Shown one piece after another: positions 32,264-40,708 of a stretch of DNA of 46,069 nucleotides (positions within the stretch are counted from its first letter, which is position 1; each line of letters starts with the position of its first letter). A model generated the notes under the pieces. The model was not told the origin of the DNA and did not search any database. It was given only the letters and a program-made list of their open reading frames with translations. The stretch is from Paenibacillus glycanilyticus NBRC 16618 (GTDB lineage: Bacteria > Bacillota > Bacilli > Paenibacillales > Paenibacillaceae). A program made the translations under genes and the position numbers. The stretch is from NCBI RefSeq assembly GCF_004000805.1, contig NZ_BILY01000049.1, forward strand, positions 1-46,069, given 5' to 3'.

Positions 32264-33355
32264 TTAATTGTAATCAATCTTCCCCCCTACGAACTGCGCG
32301 CGGAACTCGGACGGCAAGAGACGGGTCTGCTCATAAAAAAGCTGGGAGAAATATTTAGAGTCGTTATAGCCTACGGCATGCGCAACCCACGCGATGGATT
32401 GATTCGTCTCGCACAGCAGGCGCTCAGCGGATCTGATCCGCTCCTGCTTCAAATAATCGTTAAACGTCGAGCCCGACAGCTTCTTAAAGCATTGACTGAA
32501 ATAACTTCGGCTCATGTGCACGTGATCGGCAACGTCCTCGGCATGCAGCGTACCCGAAGCCTGCTCGCGTATGAACAGAACCGCCTTCAGAATGCTTGTT
32601 GTCGTATTGGTAAAATCGGTGGTTGCCGCCACCTGCGCATATACGCGTTTCCTGAAATCGCGCATCCATTCGACCGCCGAGCGGACATCGGCCGCATCGG
32701 CGCCTAGTTCGGCAGGAAGCCCAAGGTCGGTCTCAAGCTGAGATAACACGCGCATAAACAGCCCTTCCAGGCGACGGAAGGACACCTTGGCTTGCGCGGT
32801 CTGCTTGCATAGCCGCTGAAAGACCGATTCATTATAAAGCCAGTAGTTAGCGCGCCATTCCTGCTCCAGCCCGCTCCAGCCCTCCTCCTCCTGCGTACGG
32901 CTGGTTTGCTCAGCGGCAGGTGAAGACGCGGGCTGCGATGCAGCCGAAGGCTGACCGGACGCTTCCTGCGCCGTCACGCCCGTCATCTGCTGCTGAATTC
33001 TTTTCAGAATCTGCTCGTCATCCTCTGATTCCAGACGCACCTTGGATATATAATCGAGCACTCCCATGCGGTAAGCGGTCTGCACATTTTCGAATTCCTC
33101 ATGAAACGATAGGATAACGGAACGAAGCCCAGGGAATCGCTGGCGCGTCACCTGAAGCAGCTCCATTCCCGACATGACGGGCATGGACAGGTCGACAAAC
33201 ATAAGATCCACCTCATGCTGCTCCATAAACTCCAGCGCCTTGGCGCCGTTTGCCGCCTCTCCAACGACAACCATGCCATGATTGGACCAAGGCATAATCG
33301 AAATAAATCCTTTGCGCGCAAGCTTGTCATCGTCAACGATTAATACACGAATCAC
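32264..33355 (-). CDS. AraC-type response regulator (YesN-like), 363 aa
   Basis: A two-component regulator. The receiver domain has the acidic pocket VDDD (8-10), the phosphoacceptor Asp55 in MFVDLSMP, and Lys in the ISK segment (about 104). An alanine/serine-rich linker (about 130-155) and a helical middle region lead to an AraC-type double helix-turn-helix: SRSYFSQCFKKLSGSTFNDYLKQERI and then WVAHAVGYNDSKYFSQLFYEQT. It overlaps the kinase gene by 4 bp (ATGA), which indicates coupled translation. The obvious target is the transporter operon starting at 32131. Confidence 0.95.
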   Translation of the reverse strand: MIRVLIVDDDKLARKGFISIMPWSNHGMVVVGEAANGAKALEFMEQHEVDLMFVDLSMPVMSGMELLQVTRQRFPGLRSVILSFHEEFENVQTAYRMGVLDYISKVRLESEDDEQILKRIQQQMTGVTAQEASGQPSAASQPASSPAAEQTSRTQEEEGWSGLEQEWRANYWLYNESVFQRLCKQTAQAKVSFRRLEGLFMRVLSQLETDLGLPAELGADAADVRSAVEWMRDFRKRVYAQVAATTDFTNTTTSILKAVLFIREQASGTLHAEDVADHVHMSRSYFSQCFKKLSGSTFNDYLKQERIRSAERLLCETNQSIAWVAHAVGYNDSKYFSQLFYEQTRLLPSEFRAQFVGGKIDYN

Positions 33356-35154
33356 ATGGCTCTCTCCTTTCGTTGTTCGAGAAAAGGAAGGGTTAACGTA
33401 ACCGTCGTACCCTGATTGGGCGTGCTATCTATACCCATGCGGGCTTTATGTCCGTAAGAGGATTCCAGCATGGAGCGGACGTACCGGAGCCCAATCCCCC
33501 AGCCCGTCTGCTGCTGGTCCGGCGTGTCGCGCTGCAGCAGGGCCAACGTCTGCTGGCTAAGCCCCTTGCCATCGTCGCGGATCGTAATGCGCACCATCTG
33601 CGCCGCCTCGTCCGGCACAACGCTGATTTCCAGCATACCGTTGTCGTCTAGGCCGTGGCAGACCGCGTTTTCCACGATCGGCTGCAGAATGAATCTTGCG
33701 ACCGGGCTGTCCAGATAAGTCCCTTCGGCAATATCCAGCTTCACTTCAAAATCATGCCGCATCTGCTGCAGCTCAAGATAGGTTCTCATGACCTGAATTT
33801 CTGATCGGAAGGTCGCTTTTTCCTCGGATTTGCCCAGATTGTAGTTCAGCAGAATAATAAGCGAGGAGATAAACTTCTCGATTTCTTCCTGCTTGTGCAT
33901 AACGGCCAGCCAGCGCACCGAATTCAGCGTATTCATCAAGAAATGCGGATTGATCTGGTAGGCAAGCTTTTCGATCTCCAGCTGATGCCGGCGCTTCTCC
34001 TTCTGCTCCACGTCCATGATGAGCTGCTGAATCTGCCGCTTCATAATGTTGAACTGGTCGAAAATACGGTCGAACTCGTCGATTCCCGTATGGTACTGCG
34101 TAGTGCCCATGTACCCTTTGCCGAACGTCCGCATCTCCTTCTCGATCAACCGGAACGGCCGGTTAATAAGCCGCCGCAGCACAAGCGTAAGCATAAACAT
34201 CATTAGAAGGGCGATGGCGAGAATCCAATACATATGATTTTTCCACGTATAAAGCTCATGGTTGTAATAAGAGACGGGGAGCAGCATCGTGATGTCATAG
34301 CCGTAATCGCCGGTCATCCGGTTCCAGACATAATCGTCGGTCATGCCCGACTGGCCTTTCAGCTCAAGATGCTGGCCCGCTTCAAACGCGTTCCCGTTGC
34401 TGCTGTAGGTTACATTGCCTTCGGAATTCGTGAATACAAGCGTGTAGGGCATATTCAAACTTTCGGTAACCGAGCTCATGTCCGTCGGAATATCGGTCTT
34501 GGCTTCCACGTAGACAACAAGCTTGGTGCCGTCCGAAAAGGTAACTTCCCTGGTGACGGACACCACGAGATCATCGCTGAACCGGCATAAGGATTTATGC
34601 GGGGACTGGTATCTCAGCTCCCCCATGCCGGCTACATCCGGCAAGGATCCAAGCTTAAAGTCCGCGCGTACCGGCAGATTCGAATAGGCTGCTTGCCCGC
34701 TTGCTTCATTGTAGTACATGACCAGCTGCATAGCCGGGTTCGAGAAGGTTATTAATCCAATGTTATAGGAAATATCGCGGGATAGAAGACGCTGACTATA
34801 AATGTCCGCGGTGTACACATACGTCTCCATCAGATGGCCTACCGTGCCTTCCGGCGTCATCTGTTGGGTAACCTGGAGCAGGTTATTGTACATTTGGTTC
34901 TGCTTTGTCGTTTGCTGATACAGATCAAATGCCATAGAGGTTTTGATTTTATCGTGCTGCATCGTGTAGATCGCATTGTAAGACACGGATGCCATCAGAA
35001 TGGCACAGCCTACAAAGCCGATGGTCAGTAACACCATAATGCGTTTGCGGAGAGAGGAGAACAAAAACCGGTTGCGCAGCATGGACAGGATGCCCGTTTT
35101 CCTAATATGAGCCGTTCCGGGCGACTTAAACAAGCGTTTGCCTTGCAACTCCAT
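33352..35154 (-). CDS. Sensor histidine kinase (YesM-like), about 600 aa
   Basis: A membrane sensor of the LytS/YesM group. The first helix (about residues 37-58) is followed by a roughly 260-residue extracellular sensor domain, a second helix (about 305-325) and a HAMP domain. The His-kinase segment is AYQINPHFLMNTLNSVRWLA with His404, followed by a GHKL ATPase: QPIVENAVCHGL and IRDDGKGL, then GIGLRYVRSMLE. It is paired with the regulator at 32264. The start is uncertain: ATG at 35154 is very close to GAGGTG, and a TTG at 35148 has better spacing. Confidence 0.93.
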   Translation of the reverse strand: MELQGKRLFKSPGTAHIRKTGILSMLRNRFLFSSLRKRIMVLLTIGFVGCAILMASVSYNAIYTMQHDKIKTSMAFDLYQQTTKQNQMYNNLLQVTQQMTPEGTVGHLMETYVYTADIYSQRLLSRDISYNIGLITFSNPAMQLVMYYNEASGQAAYSNLPVRADFKLGSLPDVAGMGELRYQSPHKSLCRFSDDLVVSVTREVTFSDGTKLVVYVEAKTDIPTDMSSVTESLNMPYTLVFTNSEGNVTYSSNGNAFEAGQHLELKGQSGMTDDYVWNRMTGDYGYDITMLLPVSYYNHELYTWKNHMYWILAIALLMMFMLTLVLRRLINRPFRLIEKEMRTFGKGYMGTTQYHTGIDEFDRIFDQFNIMKRQIQQLIMDVEQKEKRRHQLEIEKLAYQINPHFLMNTLNSVRWLAVMHKQEEIEKFISSLIILLNYNLGKSEEKATFRSEIQVMRTYLELQQMRHDFEVKLDIAEGTYLDSPVARFILQPIVENAVCHGLDDNGMLEISVVPDEAAQMVRITIRDDGKGLSQQTLALLQRDTPDQQQTGWGIGLRYVRSMLESSYGHKARMGIDSTPNQGTTVTLTLPFLEQRKERAM

Positions 35155-35251
35155 CACCTCACAACTAGTATGGGACAAGACAATATTCGATGCTTTATGA
35201 GTTTATCCTGCCTGACGCGGAGGAAAGCCGCAATAGGGAATCGTATCCAAC

Positions 35252-35286
35252 AAAAAAGCCCTTTATCCGAATAGATAAAGGGCTTT
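35252..35286 (-). terminator. Terminator of the Leu-Gly-Pro tRNA operon
   Basis: Perfect 13-bp stem AAAGCCCTTTATC (35255-35267) with its complement at 35274-35286, followed on the minus strand by a TTTTTTG tract. Confidence 0.9.
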
Positions 35287-35326
35287 CCTATATGCAGTGG
35301 GCTTGCTGCCCGCAATATGCTCTAAA

Positions 35327-35403
35327 TGGTCGGGATGACACGATTTGAACATGCGACCCCCTGGTCCCAAACCAGGTGCTCTACCAAGCTGAGCTACATC
35401 CCG
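35327..35403 (-). tRNA. tRNA-Pro (anticodon TGG)
   Basis: The 77-nt cloverleaf starts CGGGATG and ends CATCCCGACCA with encoded CCA. The anticodon loop TTTGGGA lies in stem CTGG/CCAG. D-arm and T-arm (GTTCAAATC) are normal. Confidence 0.95.
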
Positions 35404-35478
35404 TGGAGCGGAAGACGGGAATCGAACCCGCGACCCTCGCCTTGGCAAGGCGATGCTCTACCGCTGAGCCACTTCCGC
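35404..35478 (-). tRNA. tRNA-Gly (anticodon GCC)
   Basis: The 75-nt gene starts GCGGAAG and ends CTTCCGCTCCA with encoded CCA. The anticodon stem-loop CCTTGCCAAGG gives GCC. It is adjacent to tRNA-Pro with no spacer. Confidence 0.95.
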
Positions 35479-35481
35479 GTA

Positions 35482-35568
35482 TGGTGCGGTCAAGAGGACT
35501 CGAACCTCCACGTCATTGCTGACACTAGAACCTGAATCTAGCGCGTCTGCCAATTCCGCCATGACCGC
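35482..35568 (-). tRNA. tRNA-Leu (anticodon CAG)
   Basis: The 87-nt gene with a long variable arm, as expected for Leu, starts GCGGTCATG and ends TTGACCGCACCA with encoded CCA. The loop TTCAGGT in stem CTAGA/TCTAG gives anticodon CAG. First gene of the three-tRNA operon. Confidence 0.95.
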
Positions 35569-35590
35569 ATTTTTCTAACGCGTAATGAAG

Positions 35591-35619
35591 ATTATATCCC
35601 ATCATTCCGGGTTATGCAA
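35591..35619 (-). promoter_or_regulatory. Strong promoter of the tRNA-Leu-Gly-Pro operon
   Basis: On the minus strand TTGCAT (35619-35614), a 17-bp spacer and consensus TATAAT (35596-35591), about 22 bp before the tRNA-Leu gene. Confidence 0.85.
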
Positions 35620-35660
35620 CAGTTATTTTTCATTGGCTTCGCGGCTCTCTTAAGCGGCAA

Positions 35661-35705
35661 AAATGGCCCCCGCGACAGCCGTATCGCCTGTCTGCGGGGC
35701 ACCTT
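35661..35705 (-). terminator. Terminator of the clan GH-D glycosidase gene
   Basis: GCCCCGC-A-GACAG type arms (35667-35678 with 35688-35700) form a GC-rich stem with a small bulge, followed on the minus strand by CATTTTTG. It lies about 30 bp after the stop at 35729. Confidence 0.8.
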
Positions 35706-35728
35706 TTTAGTCGGCTATTTTTCCTTTG

Positions 35729-38700
35729 TTACTTGTAGATCGTAAAGATCAAATCGCGATTGCCGCTGTTCTCGGTTGTCCAGGTTGCTCCTCCGTTCGT
35801 CGACAGCCGCTCGAGTCCGCCGGCATACGGATTACTGTCGCTGTAAGCGAACCCGTACTTGTTGTTTGTCGAGTTGTCGTCAAGCGTTTGCGGAGAGCGT
35901 AAGATTAGTCCGTACTTCTTCGTGGTGTCCAGCCCCGTCAAACGCGGATATACCGCGTAAGGCGTCGCTGCTCCCGGTATATTGTTCGGATTAAGCGAAG
36001 CGCTGAACAGCTTTTGCACCGGATTGTTGCTCGCATCGAGCTGAACGATATCCAGATAGTAGTTATCTTCCGGCACCTTGTTTACATAGCTTTCATACAA
36101 GTAGACATCCAGCCTTGGCAGGCTTGATTGGGTTAACGTAAACGTCTGCATCCTTTGAATTCCCGCACGAATATCCGAATACGCGGAGTACGAGGCGTTG
36201 CTGTTGTCCTGATCAATGATGAAGCCCGTATTGCCGCTCACATTATAAGCTTCAATCTCGTTAATCGACGGGATAAACCTTGCTTTATTGATATACAGCC
36301 GGATTTTGGACGTGTTTACGGTCGGGAAGTCGAATACTCGCCTGTCGCCAATCGTAAAGCCCTTCGTCAGGTTCACGTAGCTTGAGCCGTTCCAATATTG
36401 CAGGGCGTACGTATCGATCTGAAAGTTCTGGCTGCCGTAAGCGTACTCGTTCACGACGACCCGATTAACGCTTGTGCCGGTACCGAAGTCAACTTCGATC
36501 CATTGATTGTTAGCCGTGCCGTTCTCCCCGCTCCACCTTGTCGCTTGGCTGCCGTCCGTCACCTTGGAAGCTTCAAAGCCGGCTTGGGCGGACCAGGCAG
36601 ACGAAGCAGTTGCGGCCTTGCCGGAGGCAAGATTCGCAGGAGCCGTTGGCCATGAGCTGGATTGCGGGGAGACGCGCACGATAATCGACTCGCCCGGCTT
36701 CAGCGTGCGGCTGTAGCTGCCGGTATAAGTGCCAAGCTTCGTCTTGCTGTACAGCTCGGTCAGCGTATAGGCCGTGCTTGAGCTAAGGCCCAGATCGCTG
36801 AACGCTACGGATGCGCCTTGCGAATTGTTCATATCCCAGTTGGACAGCCCAACGTATTTATCGCCATTCGCCGCCGTTAAGTATACCGCAGTCGGAGGAT
36901 GCTCGAGCTTATGATAGAAGTTCGTCATCGACACCGGCCGGGCCGCCTTGCCGGCCTTCACCAGATTAAGCAGATCGGAGTTAAACAGCGTCTTCATCCG
37001 ATCCTCCGATATAAACGGCACATTGTCGCCTATAAGGAGATGACCGCCTCCCATTATAATGGCCGTGGACAGCAGCGTTCCCTCGTTCAACGTTACTTTA
37101 TTAAAGCCGTCGATCACGCTTTCCGGGAACAGCATGTCCGGGTCATTGTACGAATACAACGTACCGTTCGTCCACCAGGAAGCCGCCGTGTTAAGCGCCT
37201 GGCGCTCAATGCCGGGATACGATTCCAGTCCGATTGTCGTATCGACGCCCGTCCTGCGCCCATGCGCGTAACCCGATGGCAGCAGCGGTGCAATCGATTC
37301 GTTGATGTAGATGTCCTGCGGCGCCGCGAGCAAGGTATCGCGCATGACCTGCATGCCGATCCGGTAGGCTTCCATCCCGTTCTTCGTGGAATCGTAGAAG
37401 CTGCCTTCATACATGCCGAGGTCGATGAAATCGAGCTTCACGTAATCAAAGCCCGGGTCGATATGCTGCGTCTGCATGATCCAACGCAAGTACGCCTGAC
37501 CGCCGGGATGCGTCGCATCTACGATATACGTATTGATGTACGACTTGATCGGGTTGCCGGAAGCATCCTTAAGCGCAATGTCGCCGAATGTATACGAAGT
37601 TGTTGGCACCGTGTCCGTCAGAGGATCAAAGATCGCGAACGGAGCGGAGTATGTGCCGGCCTTCATCCCTTTGCTGTGCACGTAATCGGCGAAGTCCTTC
37701 AGATTCTGCACCGGCGTCTTGGCAGGCACGCCCTTATAGCAGCAATCGAGATTCATGTAATTATAGCCAAGCGACTTCAGATGGGAGTAAAAATAATCCG
37801 TTGTCGGAAGCATCGCGTCCGCCGTACCATAGGTGTAATACGCGTACCACGTGTTGAAGCCGATTGGCACATCGCCGGTCCAATTCAGCTTTGGCTCGCC
37901 AACGGCATAAGCCTGGCCAAACGTCTCCAGTCCGTCGCGGTAGTCCGTGAAATAACCGAGGAAAAACTTATCGCTCGCGACGGACGTACCGCTCTTTTTC
38001 CCGCCGGCGTTATATACTGAGAATCCGGTGAGCGGACCGTTTGCCGCGCTGGCCGGGGCCAGGTATTGCATGCTCTTCCACGTCTTTGTCGTAGCCGCTC
38101 CGGCGACGACGCCCTTCTTGCTGGCATTGTCGAACATGGCCGCAACCCAGTAGCTCTTGCCGTTGAACGCCGACCAGGTTTCGCCCGCGCCGTACGGACG
38201 GTCGTCGCCGTTCTGGCTGTTGCCGAAATCGTTAACCGGCGCTACGCCAAAATCGTAGTTGTTCGTATAAGGAGTTGTATAAATGCGTTTGTCGCTGCCG
38301 GAGCCGATGTCGAGATTATTGGCCGCGATTGGCTCTAGGAAGTCGATAGTCTGCGAAGTCCCTTTGCTGACTGTCATATCCGTGAGGATATAGGAACGGT
38401 TCTCGTACATGGTGATGCGCAGCGTTATCGTGGATCCCGACGCAAGCGCATTCGTAATCGTCAGCAGCTTGCCGCTTGTGCCATAACCGTCGGTACCGGT
38501 TGTTGTCCAGCTTGCGGTCCGGGTCGCCGAATCGGTCGACTTATATCTGGTCGGGCTTCCGCTGATCGCATAGTCCGAGTAAAAATCGCTGATGAGTGTT
38601 GTGCTGCCTTCCTTAAACGTGCCTTTACCCGTTGACAGGTCGTACGCAACCGTAATGGTCCCGTTGGTAGCGGTTACAATATTGCCCGTCTGAGAGATCG

Positions 38701-38797
38701 ACACGGGTGCCGCATACGTCGTACGGGTGCCGACAGGCAGCAATACCGACAGGAGCAGCGAGAGAAGCAGCACAACCTTCATGCCATTCTTTCTCAT
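35729..38797 (-). CDS. Secreted clan GH-D glycosidase (alpha-galactosidase-like) with F5/8C module, about 1022 aa
   Basis: A secreted hydrolase with signal peptide MKVVLLLSLLLSVLLPV and a TYAAP-type cleavage site near residue 30. An N-terminal beta domain (about 30-300) precedes a TIM barrel opening with IGFNTWYAYYTYG. The nucleophile is probably Asp456 in YVKLDFIDLG and the acid/base Asp519 in GRRTGVDTT, the pattern of GH27/GH36 enzymes. An F5/8 type C (CBM32-like) domain occupies about 719-850. The last 160 residues are an unassigned beta-rich domain. It is not a standard short GH27, so a side family such as isomaltodextranase-like enzymes is possible. The start is ATG at 38797 with AGGAGGG upstream; an in-frame extension to 38884 crosses the promoter. 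Confidence 0.85.
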   Translation of the reverse strand: MRKNGMKVVLLLSLLLSVLLPVGTRTTYAAPVSISQTGNIVTATNGTITVAYDLSTGKGTFKEGSTTLISDFYSDYAISGSPTRYKSTDSATRTASWTTTGTDGYGTSGKLLTITNALASGSTITLRITMYENRSYILTDMTVSKGTSQTIDFLEPIAANNLDIGSGSDKRIYTTPYTNNYDFGVAPVNDFGNSQNGDDRPYGAGETWSAFNGKSYWVAAMFDNASKKGVVAGAATTKTWKSMQYLAPASAANGPLTGFSVYNAGGKKSGTSVASDKFFLGYFTDYRDGLETFGQAYAVGEPKLNWTGDVPIGFNTWYAYYTYGTADAMLPTTDYFYSHLKSLGYNYMNLDCCYKGVPAKTPVQNLKDFADYVHSKGMKAGTYSAPFAIFDPLTDTVPTTSYTFGDIALKDASGNPIKSYINTYIVDATHPGGQAYLRWIMQTQHIDPGFDYVKLDFIDLGMYEGSFYDSTKNGMEAYRIGMQVMRDTLLAAPQDIYINESIAPLLPSGYAHGRRTGVDTTIGLESYPGIERQALNTAASWWTNGTLYSYNDPDMLFPESVIDGFNKVTLNEGTLLSTAIIMGGGHLLIGDNVPFISEDRMKTLFNSDLLNLVKAGKAARPVSMTNFYHKLEHPPTAVYLTAANGDKYVGLSNWDMNNSQGASVAFSDLGLSSSTAYTLTELYSKTKLGTYTGSYSRTLKPGESIIVRVSPQSSSWPTAPANLASGKAATASSAWSAQAGFEASKVTDGSQATRWSGENGTANNQWIEVDFGTGTSVNRVVVNEYAYGSQNFQIDTYALQYWNGSSYVNLTKGFTIGDRRVFDFPTVNTSKIRLYINKARFIPSINEIEAYNVSGNTGFIIDQDNSNASYSAYSDIRAGIQRMQTFTLTQSSLPRLDVYLYESYVNKVPEDNYYLDIVQLDASNNPVQKLFSASLNPNNIPGAATPYAVYPRLTGLDTTKKYGLILRSPQTLDDNSTNNKYGFAYSDSNPYAGGLERLSTNGGATWTTENSGNRDLIFTIYK

Positions 38798-38813
38798 TAT
38801 TTTCCCTCCTAAT

Positions 38814-38856
38814 GAGTGGTGATGAGCAGACAACCCTGCTCTCGCCACCCATTGTA
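38814..38856 (-). promoter_or_regulatory. Promoter -10 and 5'-leader stem-loop of the clan GH-D gene
   Basis: The -10 TACAAT is at 38856-38851 (minus). It shares GTACAATGGGT with the promoter of binding protein 1 at 32172-32182. Just downstream, GAGCAG/CTGCTC (38824-38829 with 38836-38841) and an outer GGGTGG/CCACTC pairing form a stem-loop in the 5' leader before AGGAGGG. The -35 is not clear. Confidence 0.45.
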
Positions 38857-38943
38857 CGACAGTCATCCGACCAAAATAATCCAATTATTTGTGTGATCGA
38901 TGTCCGCTTTTTTGCTTAGCCGGTATTCATTTTCGATTGCGCC

Positions 38944-39762
38944 TCAGCCTTTGATCGCCCCGGCCGCAATCCCTTTGATAATGAAACGCTGCATGAACAG
39001 GAAGAAGACGATAATCGGGATAAGCCCCATCACCGCATAGGCAAACGCAAGGTTCAAGTCGCTGCTGTACTGCCCGAAGAAGAAGTACTGCTGCAGCGGG
39101 ATCGTCCGGAAGTCTTTGCTTTGCAGATACAATAACGGCAGCAAGAAGTCGTTCCATATATAGAGCGCGTTAAGGACAAGCACCGTCGCGGTCACGGGCT
39201 TCAGCAGCGGCATAACGATACGGACGAAAATCCCCGGCGTAGAGCAGCCGTCAATGCGGGCCGCCTCTTCAATCTCCCGCGAAATCCCCCGCACGAAGCC
39301 GGTAAAGAACAGAACCCCGGACTGGACGCCGAATCCGCCGTAGATCACGACGATTCCCCAATAATTGTTCAGCATATCAAGCGATTTGCCTAGCTGGTAG
39401 AGAGGCAGCATCGTAACCTGGAAAGGCACCATCATGCCGGAAAGAAACAACAGGAAAAAGAAATTGTAGAGCGGCTTGTTGCCGCGCGCGATCGCGTAAC
39501 CGCTCAAAGCGGAGATGATCAGTATAAGCAGCACGGAAAGGACGGTGATGATTACGCTGTTCAGAAACGCGGTCGGGTACTTTGACGTATCCCAGGCATG
39601 AACGAAGTTGGCCAGATCCAGGGACGGCGGCAGCGCGTAAAAGGAATCAAAGGTCTGCTTCGCCGATTTAAGCGCCATCAGCACGGCCACGTAGAGCGGG
39701 AACAGAAACACGGCGGCAACCGCCGCAACGGCAATAAACACAAGCAATCGCGTGCTTCTCAT
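38944..39762 (-). CDS. Carbohydrate ABC transporter permease, MalG type, 272 aa
   Basis: The second membrane subunit of the locus-2 CUT1 importer. Six helices, EAA loop EIEEAARIDGCSTPGIFVRIVMPLLKP, and a C-terminal MQRFIIKGIAAGAIKG ending typical of MalG/UgpE-like permeases. The start ATG overlaps the stop of the MalF-type gene by one base (TAATG). The solute-binding protein at 40709 and the downstream glycosidase at 35729 are the expected partners. No ATPase gene is in the window. Confidence 0.94.
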   Translation of the reverse strand: MRSTRLLVFIAVAAVAAVFLFPLYVAVLMALKSAKQTFDSFYALPPSLDLANFVHAWDTSKYPTAFLNSVIITVLSVLLILIISALSGYAIARGNKPLYNFFFLLFLSGMMVPFQVTMLPLYQLGKSLDMLNNYWGIVVIYGGFGVQSGVLFFTGFVRGISREIEEAARIDGCSTPGIFVRIVMPLLKPVTATVLVLNALYIWNDFLLPLLYLQSKDFRTIPLQQYFFFGQYSSDLNLAFAYAVMGLIPIIVFFLFMQRFIIKGIAAGAIKG

Positions 39763-40640
39763 TACATCTCCACCTCCCGCTTTCTGAATATCGTCACTTG
39801 CACGACCGTTACGATGACCAGAATGACAAAGAAAATCATCGATAACGCCATGCCGTAACCTGCCTTAAACGAGGAGAACGCGTTTTTATAAATAAACGTC
39901 GAGATCACCTCGGTAGCAAAGCCCGGTCCGCCGTTTGTCGTAACAAGCACGAGATCGAATACCTTCAGCGAACCGGTCAGGACGAGCAGCATGTTGATCG
40001 TCACCGACGGCGCAAGCAGCGGCAGCGTAACGTTGCGGAACACGCGGAGCGGCCCTGCTCCGTCAATGCGCGCGCTTTCCGACAACTCGGCCGGAATGCC
40101 CTGCAGGCCGGCAATGTAGATAATCATCGGCGCGCCAATGCCCTGCCAGACGGCGATAATGATTAGACCATACAGGGCGCGATCGGGATTGCCCAGCGGG
40201 CTGGTTACGTCCATCCCGAGATGGGCGAGCAGCCTCGGGAACCCTTGGCTGTAGTTATAGCTCCAGATGAAGCCGGCGAGTATGACCGATATAACGCTTG
40301 GCAAAAAGAAAATCGTGCGGAACAAATTCCGCAGCGGCAAATAACTGTCGAGCAGCAGCGCGAACAGAAGCGCAACAAGATTGACAAGCAGCGTTAGAAT
40401 GATCGCATATTTGAACGTGTTGCCAAGAACCGTCCACAGATCGGCGTCTTGGAGCGCATTCACGTAATTGTCCCAGCCAATATAAGTCAACTTGCGGGAG
40501 ATGCCATCCCAGTTCGTGAACGAATAACGTATTCCCGTTACAAAAGGCAAGATAACGGCGAACGTAAACAACAGAACGCCCGGAACGAGGAACAGAACAT
40601 ACCACATCTCGCGTCGAATCGTTTTTTTCAAGACTTCCAT
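39762..40640 (-). CDS. Carbohydrate ABC transporter permease, MalF type, 292 aa
   Basis: The first membrane subunit of the locus-2 importer. It has six helices, the N-terminal FLVPGVLLFTFAVILPFVTGIRYSFTNWDG typical of UgpA/MalF-like proteins, and EAA-equivalent loop ELSESARIDGAGPLRVFRNVTLPLLAP. It is translationally coupled to the next permease by a TAATG overlap. The start ATG is preceded by AAAGGAGAGAAAGCG. The 68-bp gap from the binding protein holds a perfect stem-loop. Confidence 0.94.
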   Translation of the reverse strand: MEVLKKTIRREMWYVLFLVPGVLLFTFAVILPFVTGIRYSFTNWDGISRKLTYIGWDNYVNALQDADLWTVLGNTFKYAIILTLLVNLVALLFALLLDSYLPLRNLFRTIFFLPSVISVILAGFIWSYNYSQGFPRLLAHLGMDVTSPLGNPDRALYGLIIIAVWQGIGAPMIIYIAGLQGIPAELSESARIDGAGPLRVFRNVTLPLLAPSVTINMLLVLTGSLKVFDLVLVTTNGGPGFATEVISTFIYKNAFSSFKAGYGMALSMIFFVILVIVTVVQVTIFRKREVEM

Positions 40641-40662
40641 CGCTTTCTCTCCTTTCCGAAAG

Positions 40663-40691
40663 GAACGGCATAGGCTGTACCTATGCCGTTC
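40663..40691 (-). other. Intercistronic stem-loop after binding protein 2
   Basis: Perfect 12-bp stem GAACGGCATAGG (40663-40674) with its complement at 40680-40691 and a CTGTA loop. It lies between binding protein and permeases, in the same position as the hairpin in locus 1, and lacks a T-run, so it favours mRNA protection or processing over termination. Confidence 0.75.
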
Positions 40692-40708
40692 GCGTCGCCA
40701 GTGCTCTA

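Noticed and set aside
35327..35568. tRNA operon as an integration site for a genomic island
   Set aside because: All three tRNA genes are intact and no direct repeat of a tRNA 3' end was noticed in the flanks; no recombinase is present.
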